Origin: CAZMCC01 sp964564695
Lineage (GTDB): Bacteria; Planctomycetota; Phycisphaerae; Phycisphaerales; UBA1924
DNA length: 34,843 bases
Direction of reading: 5' to 3'
Assembly (NCBI GenBank): GCA_964564695.1
Contig: CAZMCC010000035.1
Location: forward strand, 1-34,843
Shown here: positions 1 through 7,437 of the stretch, in pieces
Layout of the letters: every line of letters starts with the position of its first letter
Position numbering within the stretch: the stretch's first letter is position 1
Notes under the pieces: model-generated
Seen by the model: the letters and a program-made list of their open reading frames with translations, nothing else
The model's database searches: none
Told to the model about the DNA's origin: nothing
Translations under genes and position numbers: made by a program

Positions 1-1700
1 TGCTGCTCGTGGTCGGCCCAGGCCCACTCGAGGGGGACCGTCTTGCGCTTGGTCGGGTCGGTGACGGAGACGGCCTCGATGATCACGCCGCTGAGCACGG
101 CGTTGCCGTTCTCGGAACGACCGACGAGGTTGTGAGGCAGCGAGGGATCGGTGAGGGCTTCGAGGGAGATGAGGCGCAGGCCGACGGCGTCGGTGCGCAG
201 GGTGATGACGTGCTCGTCCCGGTCGGGGTTGGGGCCGGAGGCGAGGACGGAGCCGTCGGTCTGGATCGTCAGGGTCGCGGCGCCTGAGGCCTTGATGGTC
301 TGGGTCGGGGCCCACGCGATGCCGGAGCGAGCGGGGAGGCCGGCGAGGAAGGCGGCCCGCTGCGAATCTTCTTCGGGGGCGGGGGCGTCGAGGTCATTCT
401 TGGCCGCGGCGATCTGGTCGCGGAGGGTGGAGAGGGCCTGGTCCTGCTCGGCGCTGGGGACGGCGATGAAGGGCTCGAAGGCGCGGTTGGAGTCGGGGAG
501 CTGCGAATAGAGCCCGGGTTCCTCGACGGAGTTGAAGAAGGCGTAGAGGCTGTAGAAATCGGATTGGGAGACGGGATCGAACTTGTGGTCGTGGCAGCGG
601 GCGCAGCCGAGGGTGAGGCCGAGGAAGACCGAGCCGGTGGTGGCGGTGCGGTCGACGGCGTATTCGACGAGATACTCGTCGGCGATGGCGCCGCCCTCGT
701 CGGTCATGACGTGGTTGCGGTTGAAGCCGCTGGCGATCTTCTGGGCCTGGGTCGCGCCGGGGATGAGGTCGCCGGCGAGCTGCTCGGTGAGGAAGCGGTC
801 GAAGGGCATGTTGTCGCGGAGGGCGGCGAGGACCCAATCGCGCCACGGCCAGATCTGGCGGCCCGCGTCGGTGTGGATGCCGTTGGTGTCGGCGTATCGG
901 GCCGCGTCGAGCCAGGGGCCGGCCATGCGCTCGGCGTAGCGCGTGCGGTAGGGCTCGGTGGTGAGGAGGCGGTCGACGAGGAGCTCGTACGCGTCGGGGC
1001 GGGTGTCGGCGAGGAACTCGTTGATCTCGTCGGGAGTCGGGGGAAGGCCGGTGAGGTCGAGGAAGACGCGACGGATGAGCGTGGGCTTGTCGGCCTCGGG
1101 GGACGGCGTGACGCCCTCCTTCTCAAGGCGCGCGAGGATGAAGCGGTCGATGGGGTTGCGGTACCACGCGGCGTCGCGCACCGCGGGAAGCGCGGGACGC
1201 GCGGGGGACACGAAGGCCCAGTGCGGCTCGTAGGGGGCGCCGTCGTTGATCCAACGGCGGACGAGCTCCTGCTCCTCGTCGGAGAGCGAGCGCTTGTTCG
1301 CGCTGGGCGGGGGCATCTGGTCTTCGGGGTCGTGGCTGGTGACCCGGCGCCAGAGCTCGCTTTTGTCGGGATCACCCGGGACGACGACGGGGCCGCCGTC
1401 GCGGTTGGCGAGGAGGCCTTCGCGGAGGTCGAGGCGGAGCTCGGCCTTGCGCTGGGCGGGGTCCTGGCCGTGGCACTTGAAGCAGCGATCGGAGAGGATG
1501 GGGCGGATGTCGCGGTCGTAGCGGATGGTGGCGGCGGCGGCGTGGCCGGCGCTCGCGTCCCCACCCCCCCCACTGACGCGGTCCTCTTCGCTCGGGCCGT
1601 CCCTGCCGCCTCCGCTCGTGAAGCTCGGCCCGGCCGTCGCGATGAGCGCGAGGGAGAGCACGCCGAAGATCCAGATTCGCTGTGCCGCGTTCGACTCCAT
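1..1700 (-). CDS. PSCyt1/DUF1549 planctomycete cytochrome-type protein (partial)
   Basis: The frame is open from an ATG at 1700-1698 to the left edge (566 codons), so the C-terminus is missing. After a hydrophobic signal-like N-terminus (residues about 9-24) comes a PSCyt1 (PF07635-type) domain with CFKCH at 73-77, a c-type heme motif, and a downstream QMPPP that could supply the axial Met. From about residue 181 there is a typical PSCyt2/DUF1549 region, including a second CxxCH (CARCH, 366-370). The last 100 or so residues look like a beta-sandwich insert that usually precedes DUF1553 (PSD1). Family members are exported planctomycete proteins, often beside DUF1501 sulfatase-like genes. Their biochemical role is not established, although a redox or polysaccharide-degradation link is often suggested. 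It is divergent from the propeller gene at 1900. Identification is firm; function is open. Confidence 0.9.
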   Translation of the reverse strand, partial: MESNAAQRIWIFGVLSLALIATAGPSFTSGGGRDGPSEEDRVSGGGGDASAGHAAAATIRYDRDIRPILSDRCFKCHGQDPAQRKAELRLDLREGLLANRDGGPVVVPGDPDKSELWRRVTSHDPEDQMPPPSANKRSLSDEEQELVRRWINDGAPYEPHWAFVSPARPALPAVRDAAWYRNPIDRFILARLEKEGVTPSPEADKPTLIRRVFLDLTGLPPTPDEINEFLADTRPDAYELLVDRLLTTEPYRTRYAERMAGPWLDAARYADTNGIHTDAGRQIWPWRDWVLAALRDNMPFDRFLTEQLAGDLIPGATQAQKIASGFNRNHVMTDEGGAIADEYLVEYAVDRTATTGSVFLGLTLGCARCHDHKFDPVSQSDFYSLYAFFNSVEEPGLYSQLPDSNRAFEPFIAVPSAEQDQALSTLRDQIAAAKNDLDAPAPEEDSQRAAFLAGLPARSGIAWAPTQTIKASGAATLTIQTDGSVLASGPNPDRDEHVITLRTDAVGLRLISLEALTDPSLPHNLVGRSENGNAVLSGVIIEAVSVTDPTKRKTVPLEWAWADHEQ

Positions 1701-1887
1701 CAGCACCTCGGAACGAAGGAACACACCGGATGTGGCAGCCGAGCCGCCGGGGTGTTGGGGCTCAAGAGTTCATGCTACCAGTCACAACGGCCCCCCGCAA
1801 TGGCGGCGGCGTTCCGAGCGGCCTTTTCAGCCCGGAAACTCCGGGGGGGGCGACCGCTTCGGGCTGGCGATCCGGGCACGGTTCCGG

Positions 1888-1893
1888 TAGGCT
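1888..1893 (+). promoter_or_regulatory. -10-like hexamer directly upstream of the propeller gene
   Basis: TAGGCT lies 6 nt before the ATG at 1900, and TGGCGA is 17 nt upstream as a weak -35. No Shine-Dalgarno sequence is visible between the box and the start, so the message may be leaderless or nearly so. This is pattern matching only. Confidence 0.35.
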
Positions 1894-1899
1894 GGCGAT

Positions 1900-2976
1900 A
1901 TGCACCCAGCGAAGAACTCCACGGATCGAGCGGCGATGACGCGGCGCGGCTTTGTCGGCGCGGCGGTGGCCGGGGGGGCGGCGGCGATTGCGGCCCATGT
2001 CCACGGCGCGCCGTTTGTTCGCACCAGCCACAAGTCGGGGCTCGAGAACCCGATTCTCGGGACCGGCGAGCACCGGTATGAGTGCATCCACGACTGGCTG
2101 AAGCCGCCGGAGGGGCTGGCGTGGGGCGACACGCACGGGCTGGCCCAGGACCGGGCCGGGCGGATCTATGTGGCGCACACGGTGAACGCGTCGAGCTCGA
2201 AGGCGCAGGCGGTGGTGGTGTACGACGACGGGGGCAAGTTTTTGTCCGCGTGGGGCGACGCGTTCCGCGGCGGGGCCCACGGGCTGGATGTGCGCCAGGA
2301 GAAGGACGCCGATTTCCTCTATCACTGCGACACGGGGCGGCGCATCGTGGTGAAGACCGACGTCAAGGGCGAGGTGGTGTGGCAGGCCGAGTGGCCCAAG
2401 GCGTCGGGGAAGTATGAGGCGAAGGAGAAGTACTGCCCGACGAACGTCGCGTTCCTGCCCGACGGCGACTTTCTGGTGGGCGACGGCTACGGGTCGTCGT
2501 ACATCCACCGGTACACGGGCGCGGGGGCGTACGTCAAGACGATCATCGGGCCCGGCAGTGAGAAGGGGCAGGTGTCGTGCCCGCACGGGCTGTGGATCGA
2601 CACGCGGTCGGGGACGCCGAAGCTGCTCGTGGCGGACCGCGGCAATCGGCGGATCCAGTCGTTCACGCTGGAGGGTGAGCACACGGGGTTTGTGACGGAG
2701 GGGATGCGGATGCCGTGCCACTTCAAGACGCGCGGCGATGTGCTGCTGGCGCCGGACCTGGAGAGCGTGGTGACGCTCTTGGACAAGGACAACAAGGTGA
2801 TCGTGCACCTTGGAGACGGGCATCCCAGCGCCCTGCGCGACCAGCCGCGGGAGAAGTTCATCGCGGGCAAGTTCATCCACCCGCACACGGCGATCTTCCT
2901 GAAGAACGGGGACATCCTGGTGGCGGAGTGGGTGCCGATCGGGCGGATCACGCTGCTGCGGCGCGTGGGGGCGTGA
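1900..2976 (+). CDS. Tat-exported NHL/six-bladed beta-propeller protein
   Basis: This 358-residue protein has a twin-arginine signal (TRRGFVGAAVAGG, residues about 14-26) followed by an Ala-rich hydrophobic stretch, so Tat export is likely. The mature part contains repeated NHL-type blades, with motifs such as HGLAQDRAGRIYVAH, HGLWIDTRSGTPKLLVADRGNRRIQSF and HPHTAIFLKNGDILVAEW shown here only in part. This architecture resembles the peptidyl-alpha-hydroxyglycine lyase-like propellers common in planctomycetes, but catalytic activity cannot be claimed. An in-frame ATG at 1936 directly before the twin arginines is an alternative start. The gene ends 12 nt before the sigma factor at 2989, so co-transcription is possible. 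Confidence 0.85.
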   Translation: MHPAKNSTDRAAMTRRGFVGAAVAGGAAAIAAHVHGAPFVRTSHKSGLENPILGTGEHRYECIHDWLKPPEGLAWGDTHGLAQDRAGRIYVAHTVNASSSKAQAVVVYDDGGKFLSAWGDAFRGGAHGLDVRQEKDADFLYHCDTGRRIVVKTDVKGEVVWQAEWPKASGKYEAKEKYCPTNVAFLPDGDFLVGDGYGSSYIHRYTGAGAYVKTIIGPGSEKGQVSCPHGLWIDTRSGTPKLLVADRGNRRIQSFTLEGEHTGFVTEGMRMPCHFKTRGDVLLAPDLESVVTLLDKDNKVIVHLGDGHPSALRDQPREKFIAGKFIHPHTAIFLKNGDILVAEWVPIGRITLLRRVGA

Positions 2977-2988
2977 GAGAAGCGCCGC

Positions 2989-3594
2989 ATGCTGACCGTC
3001 ACGACCACACGCCTGATTGAGGACCTGAAGGACCCGGCGAACGGCGCGGCGTGGTCGGCGTTCGACGCGCGGTACCGGCCGGTGCTCATCGGGTTCGGGC
3101 GACGCCTGGGCCTCTCGCCCGAGGACTCGGGTGAGCTGGCGCAGCGCACGCTCGCGGAGTTCTCCCGATCCCTGGGCGAGGGGCGGTATCACCGTGAGCG
3201 CGGGCGCCTGAGCTCGTGGCTGATCGGCACGGCCCGGAACATCGCGCTGCAGATGCGCCGGCGGGCCCGCGACGCTCGCGAAGGGAGCGACGCCGCGATG
3301 GCGAACCTCGCGGCCGAGCTCCCTGAGGCCGCCCGTCTGACCGAGGTGTGGCAGCGCGAGCGGGAACAGGTCATCTTCGCGCGTGCGATGGCCCAGCTCC
3401 GCGCGTCGACGCGGACCGACGAGCGCACCTTCCGCGTCTTCGAGCTCTTTGCGCTGCGGAACGTTCCGGCGACCGAGGTCGCTCGCGAGTGCGGCGTCGA
3501 GGTCGAAACGGTCTACGTCATCAAGAACCGCCTCACCAAGCGGCTGCGCGAACTCGTCCGAGAACTCATCGGCGCGTACAGCGAGGACGGCTGA
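2989..3594 (+). CDS. ECF-type RNA polymerase sigma factor
   Basis: This 201-residue protein has the two-domain sigma-70 ECF layout. The sigma2-like region (about 15-90) includes the helix with SSWLIGTARNIALQMRRRA. The sigma4-like helix-turn-helix (about 140-190) reads FELFALRNVPATEVARECG and then VETVYVIKNRLTKRLRE. A purine-rich GAGAGAAG precedes the ATG at 2989. Its stop is one nucleotide before the GTG start of the kinase gene, so the two are almost certainly co-translated. In planctomycetes, ECF factors beside a Ser/Thr kinase form recognised groups in which the kinase is thought to control the sigma factor. Regulation by the neighbouring kinase is inferred here. Confidence 0.9.
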   Translation: MLTVTTTRLIEDLKDPANGAAWSAFDARYRPVLIGFGRRLGLSPEDSGELAQRTLAEFSRSLGEGRYHRERGRLSSWLIGTARNIALQMRRRARDAREGSDAAMANLAAELPEAARLTEVWQREREQVIFARAMAQLRASTRTDERTFRVFELFALRNVPATEVARECGVEVETVYVIKNRLTKRLRELVRELIGAYSEDG

Positions 3595-3595
3595 C

Positions 3596-6500
3596 GTGGC
3601 GTCCGGCCCCCCCGTCCCCCCCGCCCCGCCCACCGCGCCCCATTGCCCGGGTCCCCGCGCGCTCGAACATCTGGCCCTCAACGACGACGCGGGCCCCGGC
3701 GTTCGTGAGCACGTGGGCGCGTGCGCGGTGTGCCGCCAGTCGATCGAGGACATCCGCGAGAACCAGCGGTTCCTGGAGCACGCGGGCGCGGTGCTCTCGG
3801 GGGCCATCGACGCGGCCAACGCCGAGCCCGCTTCTGCGGCGGAGCCCTCGGTCCACGACGCCGTCCCGGGGTATGAGCTGCACGAAGAGGTCGCCCGCGG
3901 GGGCCAGGGCGTGGTCTACCGGGCGGTGCAGGAGGCGACCCGGCGCCCCGCGGCGGTGAAGGTGCTGCTGAGCGGGTCGCTGGCGAGCAGCCGGCAGCGC
4001 CGGCGGTTTGAGCGCGAGATCGAGATCGCGGCGAACCTGCGTCACCGCAACCTGGTCACGGTGTTCGGTTCGGGGGAGAACTCGGCGGGACGCCCGTACG
4101 TCGCGATGGAGTTCGTGAAGGGCGCGCCGATCGACCGGTTTGTGGAGGAGAAGTTCGGCGAGCCGGGCGCGGGCGAGCGCGGGCGGGTGAACGCGATCGT
4201 CCGGCTGGTCGCGGACGTGGCGGCCGGGGTGGGGCACGCGCACGCCGCCGGCGTGATTCACCGGGACCTCAAGCCGTCGAACATTCTTGTGGAGGACGAC
4301 GGGACGCCGCGGGTGCTCGATTTCGGGCTCGCGCGGGCGGCCGAGGCCCCGCTCGATGTGAGCGTGACGCAGGAATTCGTGGGCACGCCGGCGTACGCCT
4401 CGCCGGAGCAGCTCGGCGGCGACGCCTCGCTCATCGGGACGCCGACCGACGTCTATGCCTTGGGGCTCGTGCTCTATCGCCTGCTCACGGGGCGCCACCC
4501 GTACCCGTGCGACGGGGCGTTCGTCACGGTCGCGGCCCACGCACGCGACACCGAGCCCGCCCGCCCGTCGCGGTATGTTCCGCGGCTCTCCACCGACGTC
4601 GAGACGATCGTGCTCAAGTGCCTCGCGAAGGACCCAACGCGGCGCTATCCCAACGCTGCGGCGCTGGCGTCGGACATCGACGACTATCTGCAGGGCCGGC
4701 CGATCTCGGCGCGGCGCGACAGCACGGCGTACGTGCTCCGCAAGCTCGCGCTGCGGAACCGGACAGCGACGTTGGCGGGCGGGCTCGTGGTGATCACGGT
4801 CGTGGCGGCGGCGGTCGGCCTCGCGATGCTCGCGCAGGACCTGGACGTGACGCGCCGGGACGCCGAGGCGCGCCTTGCGTCGAGCGAGGTGCTCCGGGGG
4901 CGGCTGATGGCCGGCGGGGGGGCCGTCGAGCGGGCCGAATCGATGTTCTGGGGCCAGGCCATCCGCGACGGACTGGACACGAGCGCCGACGACTTCGACA
5001 CGGACGAATCGGCGGCGGCGCACCGCCTCCGCTGGGCGCTGATGGAGTTCTATTCGAGGGTGCCGTGCCGGATGCGAACGATGTGTGACCAGAGGCAGCA
5101 CAGCCTCGGTTTCGGGCCTGACGACTCGGTCTGGGCGATCGATCACCGCGGGTCCCGGCGAACGTGGGCGAGGGACGGGCGGCTGCTGCACCACGACCCG
5201 GTCGCGAGCGTCAAGGACGGGGAGCAGCTCGTCACCACAAGTCACTCCGGACGGATCGGGATCGTGCGCTCGAGCGATTCGCTCCGAATCGTCGAAATGG
5301 AGTCGGAGCGCACACTGGTCGGTCCGACTCCGGTCCACGAATTCGCCGCGATCTTCCGCATCGCGGAGGATGGGTCGTTCGCGGCCACGATCGACCGCGA
5401 GGGTCCGGGCGCGGGCACGGTCACGTTCCTTGACGGCGCCACGCTCGCCCCAGTTGCGAGCTTCCCGCAGGAACACGGGCACCAGCTCGTGTTCACCACA
5501 AGCCCGGACGGAGCGTTGCAGTGCATCGTGGGCACGAACCTCGTGGGGCAGTTGTCCGTGCTCGTCCACCAGGGACCGGACTGGCGGGTCGTGCGCACGA
5601 TCCCGATGCCCGAGGCCGTGAGCGGCGGACCCGAACTGGTACGGGTGGTCAATTGCATCGAGGGCACAACGACCCTGATCGCCGGCGTCGGGGCAAGCCT
5701 CGTCGTGGTGGACCTGGGCTCGAGCGCACCGGCGCGAGTTCTGCGGCACCTGGCATCACCGATCACGCGCCTGGCGGCGGTGAGCGGGAACGGCGCGATC
5801 GCCGCGGGGCAGGAGGACGGCACCATCGACGTGGTGAGCCTGCACGACGGGTCGATCCTGCGGAGCTTCGACTGCGAAGGCGCGGTCCTCAACCTCGCCT
5901 ACAACCCCGCACGCGAAACGCTGGGAGTGGACAGCGCCGGCGGGGTCCGCGTCTTCGAGCTTTCCGACCCCGGCTGGCTCGAGCGGCTTTCGAGCACGCC
6001 GAGCACGCACGCGGACATGGCGATCGCCCTCGACGACACGCTCGCCTGGGGAGACGACGACGGCAAGCTGCACATCAAGGAGGCGGGTTCGCTCGCGATC
6101 ACGTCGACGGACGCGCACCGGGGCGTCATCACGTCGGTCGACTTCTCACCCGATGGATCCGAGATCCTCACCAGCGGGCAGGACGGCTCGCTCCGGTGCT
6201 GGCGCCGGGACGGAACACCGATCCGGACGCTCGCCTCCGGCCTGCCGCAGGTCTGGTGCACAAAGTACAGCCCGGACGGACGCACCATCGCGGCGTGCGG
6301 CGACAAAGGGCTCGCGTGGCTCTGGTCCGACGGTGGAAACCGCGTGACCCCGATCGAGGCCGGAAACGGGCACAACCGTCTGCCGAAACTCGCGTTCAGC
6401 CCGAACGGGCGATTTGTGGCGATCCAGTCCACGCGCGACGGCACGTCGGTCTGGGACGCCGCCAGCGGCGAGCGCGTGCTGACGATCGTCGACGAAAACC

Positions 6501-6922
6501 CGACGGCCGTCCGGGCGATCACGTACTCGCCCGACGGTCGCTTCATCGCCACCGGCGGCGACGACCGCTCGGTGTGCGTGTGGGATGCCAAGACCGGCTC
6601 GCTCCACCGGCGGATCTCCGGGCTTCCGTGGGGACCGTTTGACCTGGCGTTTCACCCTTCGGGACGGGTGCTCTTCGTCGTCGGGCCGGGCGGGCAGCTG
6701 GTGGCGCTCGACCCGCTGGAAGGCGAGGAGCTCGCGACGCTGGACGTGCACGTCCGCCCGGTCTTTTCCGTAGGCGTGAGCCGCGACGGAATGAAGATCT
6801 TCACCTCCGGTGAAGACCCGTGGATCGGGATCGTCGACCTTTCATCGCTCGCCGGCAGCATCCGCGGCAACGAGAACTACTGGCGCGAGCGTCTCGCTAC
6901 GGATTCGGCCGGCGCCAGGTAA
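3596..6922 (+). CDS. Membrane Ser/Thr protein kinase with N-terminal H-C-C motif and C-terminal WD40 propeller
   Basis: The frame is open further upstream, but that part overlaps the sigma gene. GTG at 3596, one base after its stop, is the sensible start (1108 residues). H39-x3-C43-x2-C46 near the N-terminus looks like a zinc-binding anti-sigma-type motif. The kinase domain spans about 93-365 and keeps its key residues: Gly-rich loop ARGGQGVV (100-107), Lys122, HRDLKPSN from 222, DFG 242-244 and SPE 269-271. One membrane helix (about 392-412) is followed by a long region with WD40 blades, clearest from about residue 840 onward (FSPDGSEILTSGQDGSLRCW, YSPDGRFIATGGDDRSVCVW). The likely topology is a cytoplasmic kinase and an exported propeller acting as sensor or scaffold. 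Sigma-factor control is inferred from the gene pair. Confidence 0.92.
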   Translation: MASGPPVPPAPPTAPHCPGPRALEHLALNDDAGPGVREHVGACAVCRQSIEDIRENQRFLEHAGAVLSGAIDAANAEPASAAEPSVHDAVPGYELHEEVARGGQGVVYRAVQEATRRPAAVKVLLSGSLASSRQRRRFEREIEIAANLRHRNLVTVFGSGENSAGRPYVAMEFVKGAPIDRFVEEKFGEPGAGERGRVNAIVRLVADVAAGVGHAHAAGVIHRDLKPSNILVEDDGTPRVLDFGLARAAEAPLDVSVTQEFVGTPAYASPEQLGGDASLIGTPTDVYALGLVLYRLLTGRHPYPCDGAFVTVAAHARDTEPARPSRYVPRLSTDVETIVLKCLAKDPTRRYPNAAALASDIDDYLQGRPISARRDSTAYVLRKLALRNRTATLAGGLVVITVVAAAVGLAMLAQDLDVTRRDAEARLASSEVLRGRLMAGGGAVERAESMFWGQAIRDGLDTSADDFDTDESAAAHRLRWALMEFYSRVPCRMRTMCDQRQHSLGFGPDDSVWAIDHRGSRRTWARDGRLLHHDPVASVKDGEQLVTTSHSGRIGIVRSSDSLRIVEMESERTLVGPTPVHEFAAIFRIAEDGSFAATIDREGPGAGTVTFLDGATLAPVASFPQEHGHQLVFTTSPDGALQCIVGTNLVGQLSVLVHQGPDWRVVRTIPMPEAVSGGPELVRVVNCIEGTTTLIAGVGASLVVVDLGSSAPARVLRHLASPITRLAAVSGNGAIAAGQEDGTIDVVSLHDGSILRSFDCEGAVLNLAYNPARETLGVDSAGGVRVFELSDPGWLERLSSTPSTHADMAIALDDTLAWGDDDGKLHIKEAGSLAITSTDAHRGVITSVDFSPDGSEILTSGQDGSLRCWRRDGTPIRTLASGLPQVWCTKYSPDGRTIAACGDKGLAWLWSDGGNRVTPIEAGNGHNRLPKLAFSPNGRFVAIQSTRDGTSVWDAASGERVLTIVDENPTAVRAITYSPDGRFIATGGDDRSVCVWDAKTGSLHRRISGLPWGPFDLAFHPSGRVLFVVGPGGQLVALDPLEGEELATLDVHVRPVFSVGVSRDGMKIFTSGEDPWIGIVDLSSLAGSIRGNENYWRERLATDSAGAR

Positions 6923-7091
6923 ACAGGGCCCGCGCACCCAGCGCGATCACCGCGAGCGAATCCACCGCGAACACCGTGATGAGCACCCAGCTGGGGTGCC
7001 CGGCCGTGATGCTGAATATGGCCGCGATCGCCACCAGCGTCAAGACGACCACCGCGCCGCCGAATACGAGAAACGCATAAAGCGGCTTCAC
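6897..7091 (-). CDS. Small two-helix membrane protein
   Basis: This is a 64-residue frame starting at GTG 7091, with AAAGGAA about 8 nt upstream as a good Shine-Dalgarno sequence. The product is nearly all hydrophobic: helix 1 is about residues 5-28 and helix 2 about 35-55, with an Arg-rich C-terminus (WRRPNP). The gene converges on the kinase gene and its last 26 nt overlap it antisense. No family is recognised. The ribosome-binding site and two clean helices argue for a real gene, but the short length keeps this tentative. Confidence 0.55.
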   Translation of the reverse strand: MKPLYAFLVFGGAVVVLTLVAIAAIFSITAGHPSWVLITVFAVDSLAVIALGARALFTWRRPNP

Positions 7092-7191
7092 GCCCGCAAT
7101 TCCTTTCGCCCCGGCGATCGTGCGGCTCCGCCGAGGCCTCTGGCGCCATGGGCAGCGGCTTTCTTACCGGAGACTTGTCGCGGTCACCTCG

Positions 7192-7316
7192 GATCTAACA
7201 GTTCCAATCCGCTTTTGCCACGAACTTCACAATCGCGACCAGGGGCGCCAGCGCGTCCGAGGCCCCCAGGGGGCTTCCAGGGCAGGTCCCGAAATCCGCG
7301 CTGTTGCTGTTAGATC
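7192..7316. repeat. Perfect 10-bp inverted repeat with 105-bp spacer in the intergenic region
   Basis: GATCTAACAG (7192-7201) is matched by its exact complement CTGTTAGATC (7307-7316). The 7092-7437 stretch has no convincing gene; this pair is the only structure I see there. It could be a pair of regulator sites for the gene at 7438 or a chance match. Confidence 0.45.
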
Positions 7317-7437
7317 TCACGCTGAGCCCTCAAGTCCTCTGTGAACCGGACCTCGCGACGTTCGCAGGGCCCGGGTCAGGAGAGGCGCACGGCTTTGAAC
7401 ACGCCGTGCATTGCCCATCAACCGTGGAAGGTGGATC

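Noticed and set aside
3383..3595. Upstream extension of the kinase frame
   Set aside because: It overlaps the sigma factor out of frame; GTG 3596 directly after the sigma stop is the natural start.
1762..3819. Antisense frame across the propeller and first sigma factor
   Set aside because: Arg/Pro/His-rich shadow of real genes on the plus strand.
7120..7344. Short plus-strand frame in the gene-free stretch
   Set aside because: Arg/His-rich with no ribosome-binding site and no recognisable motif.
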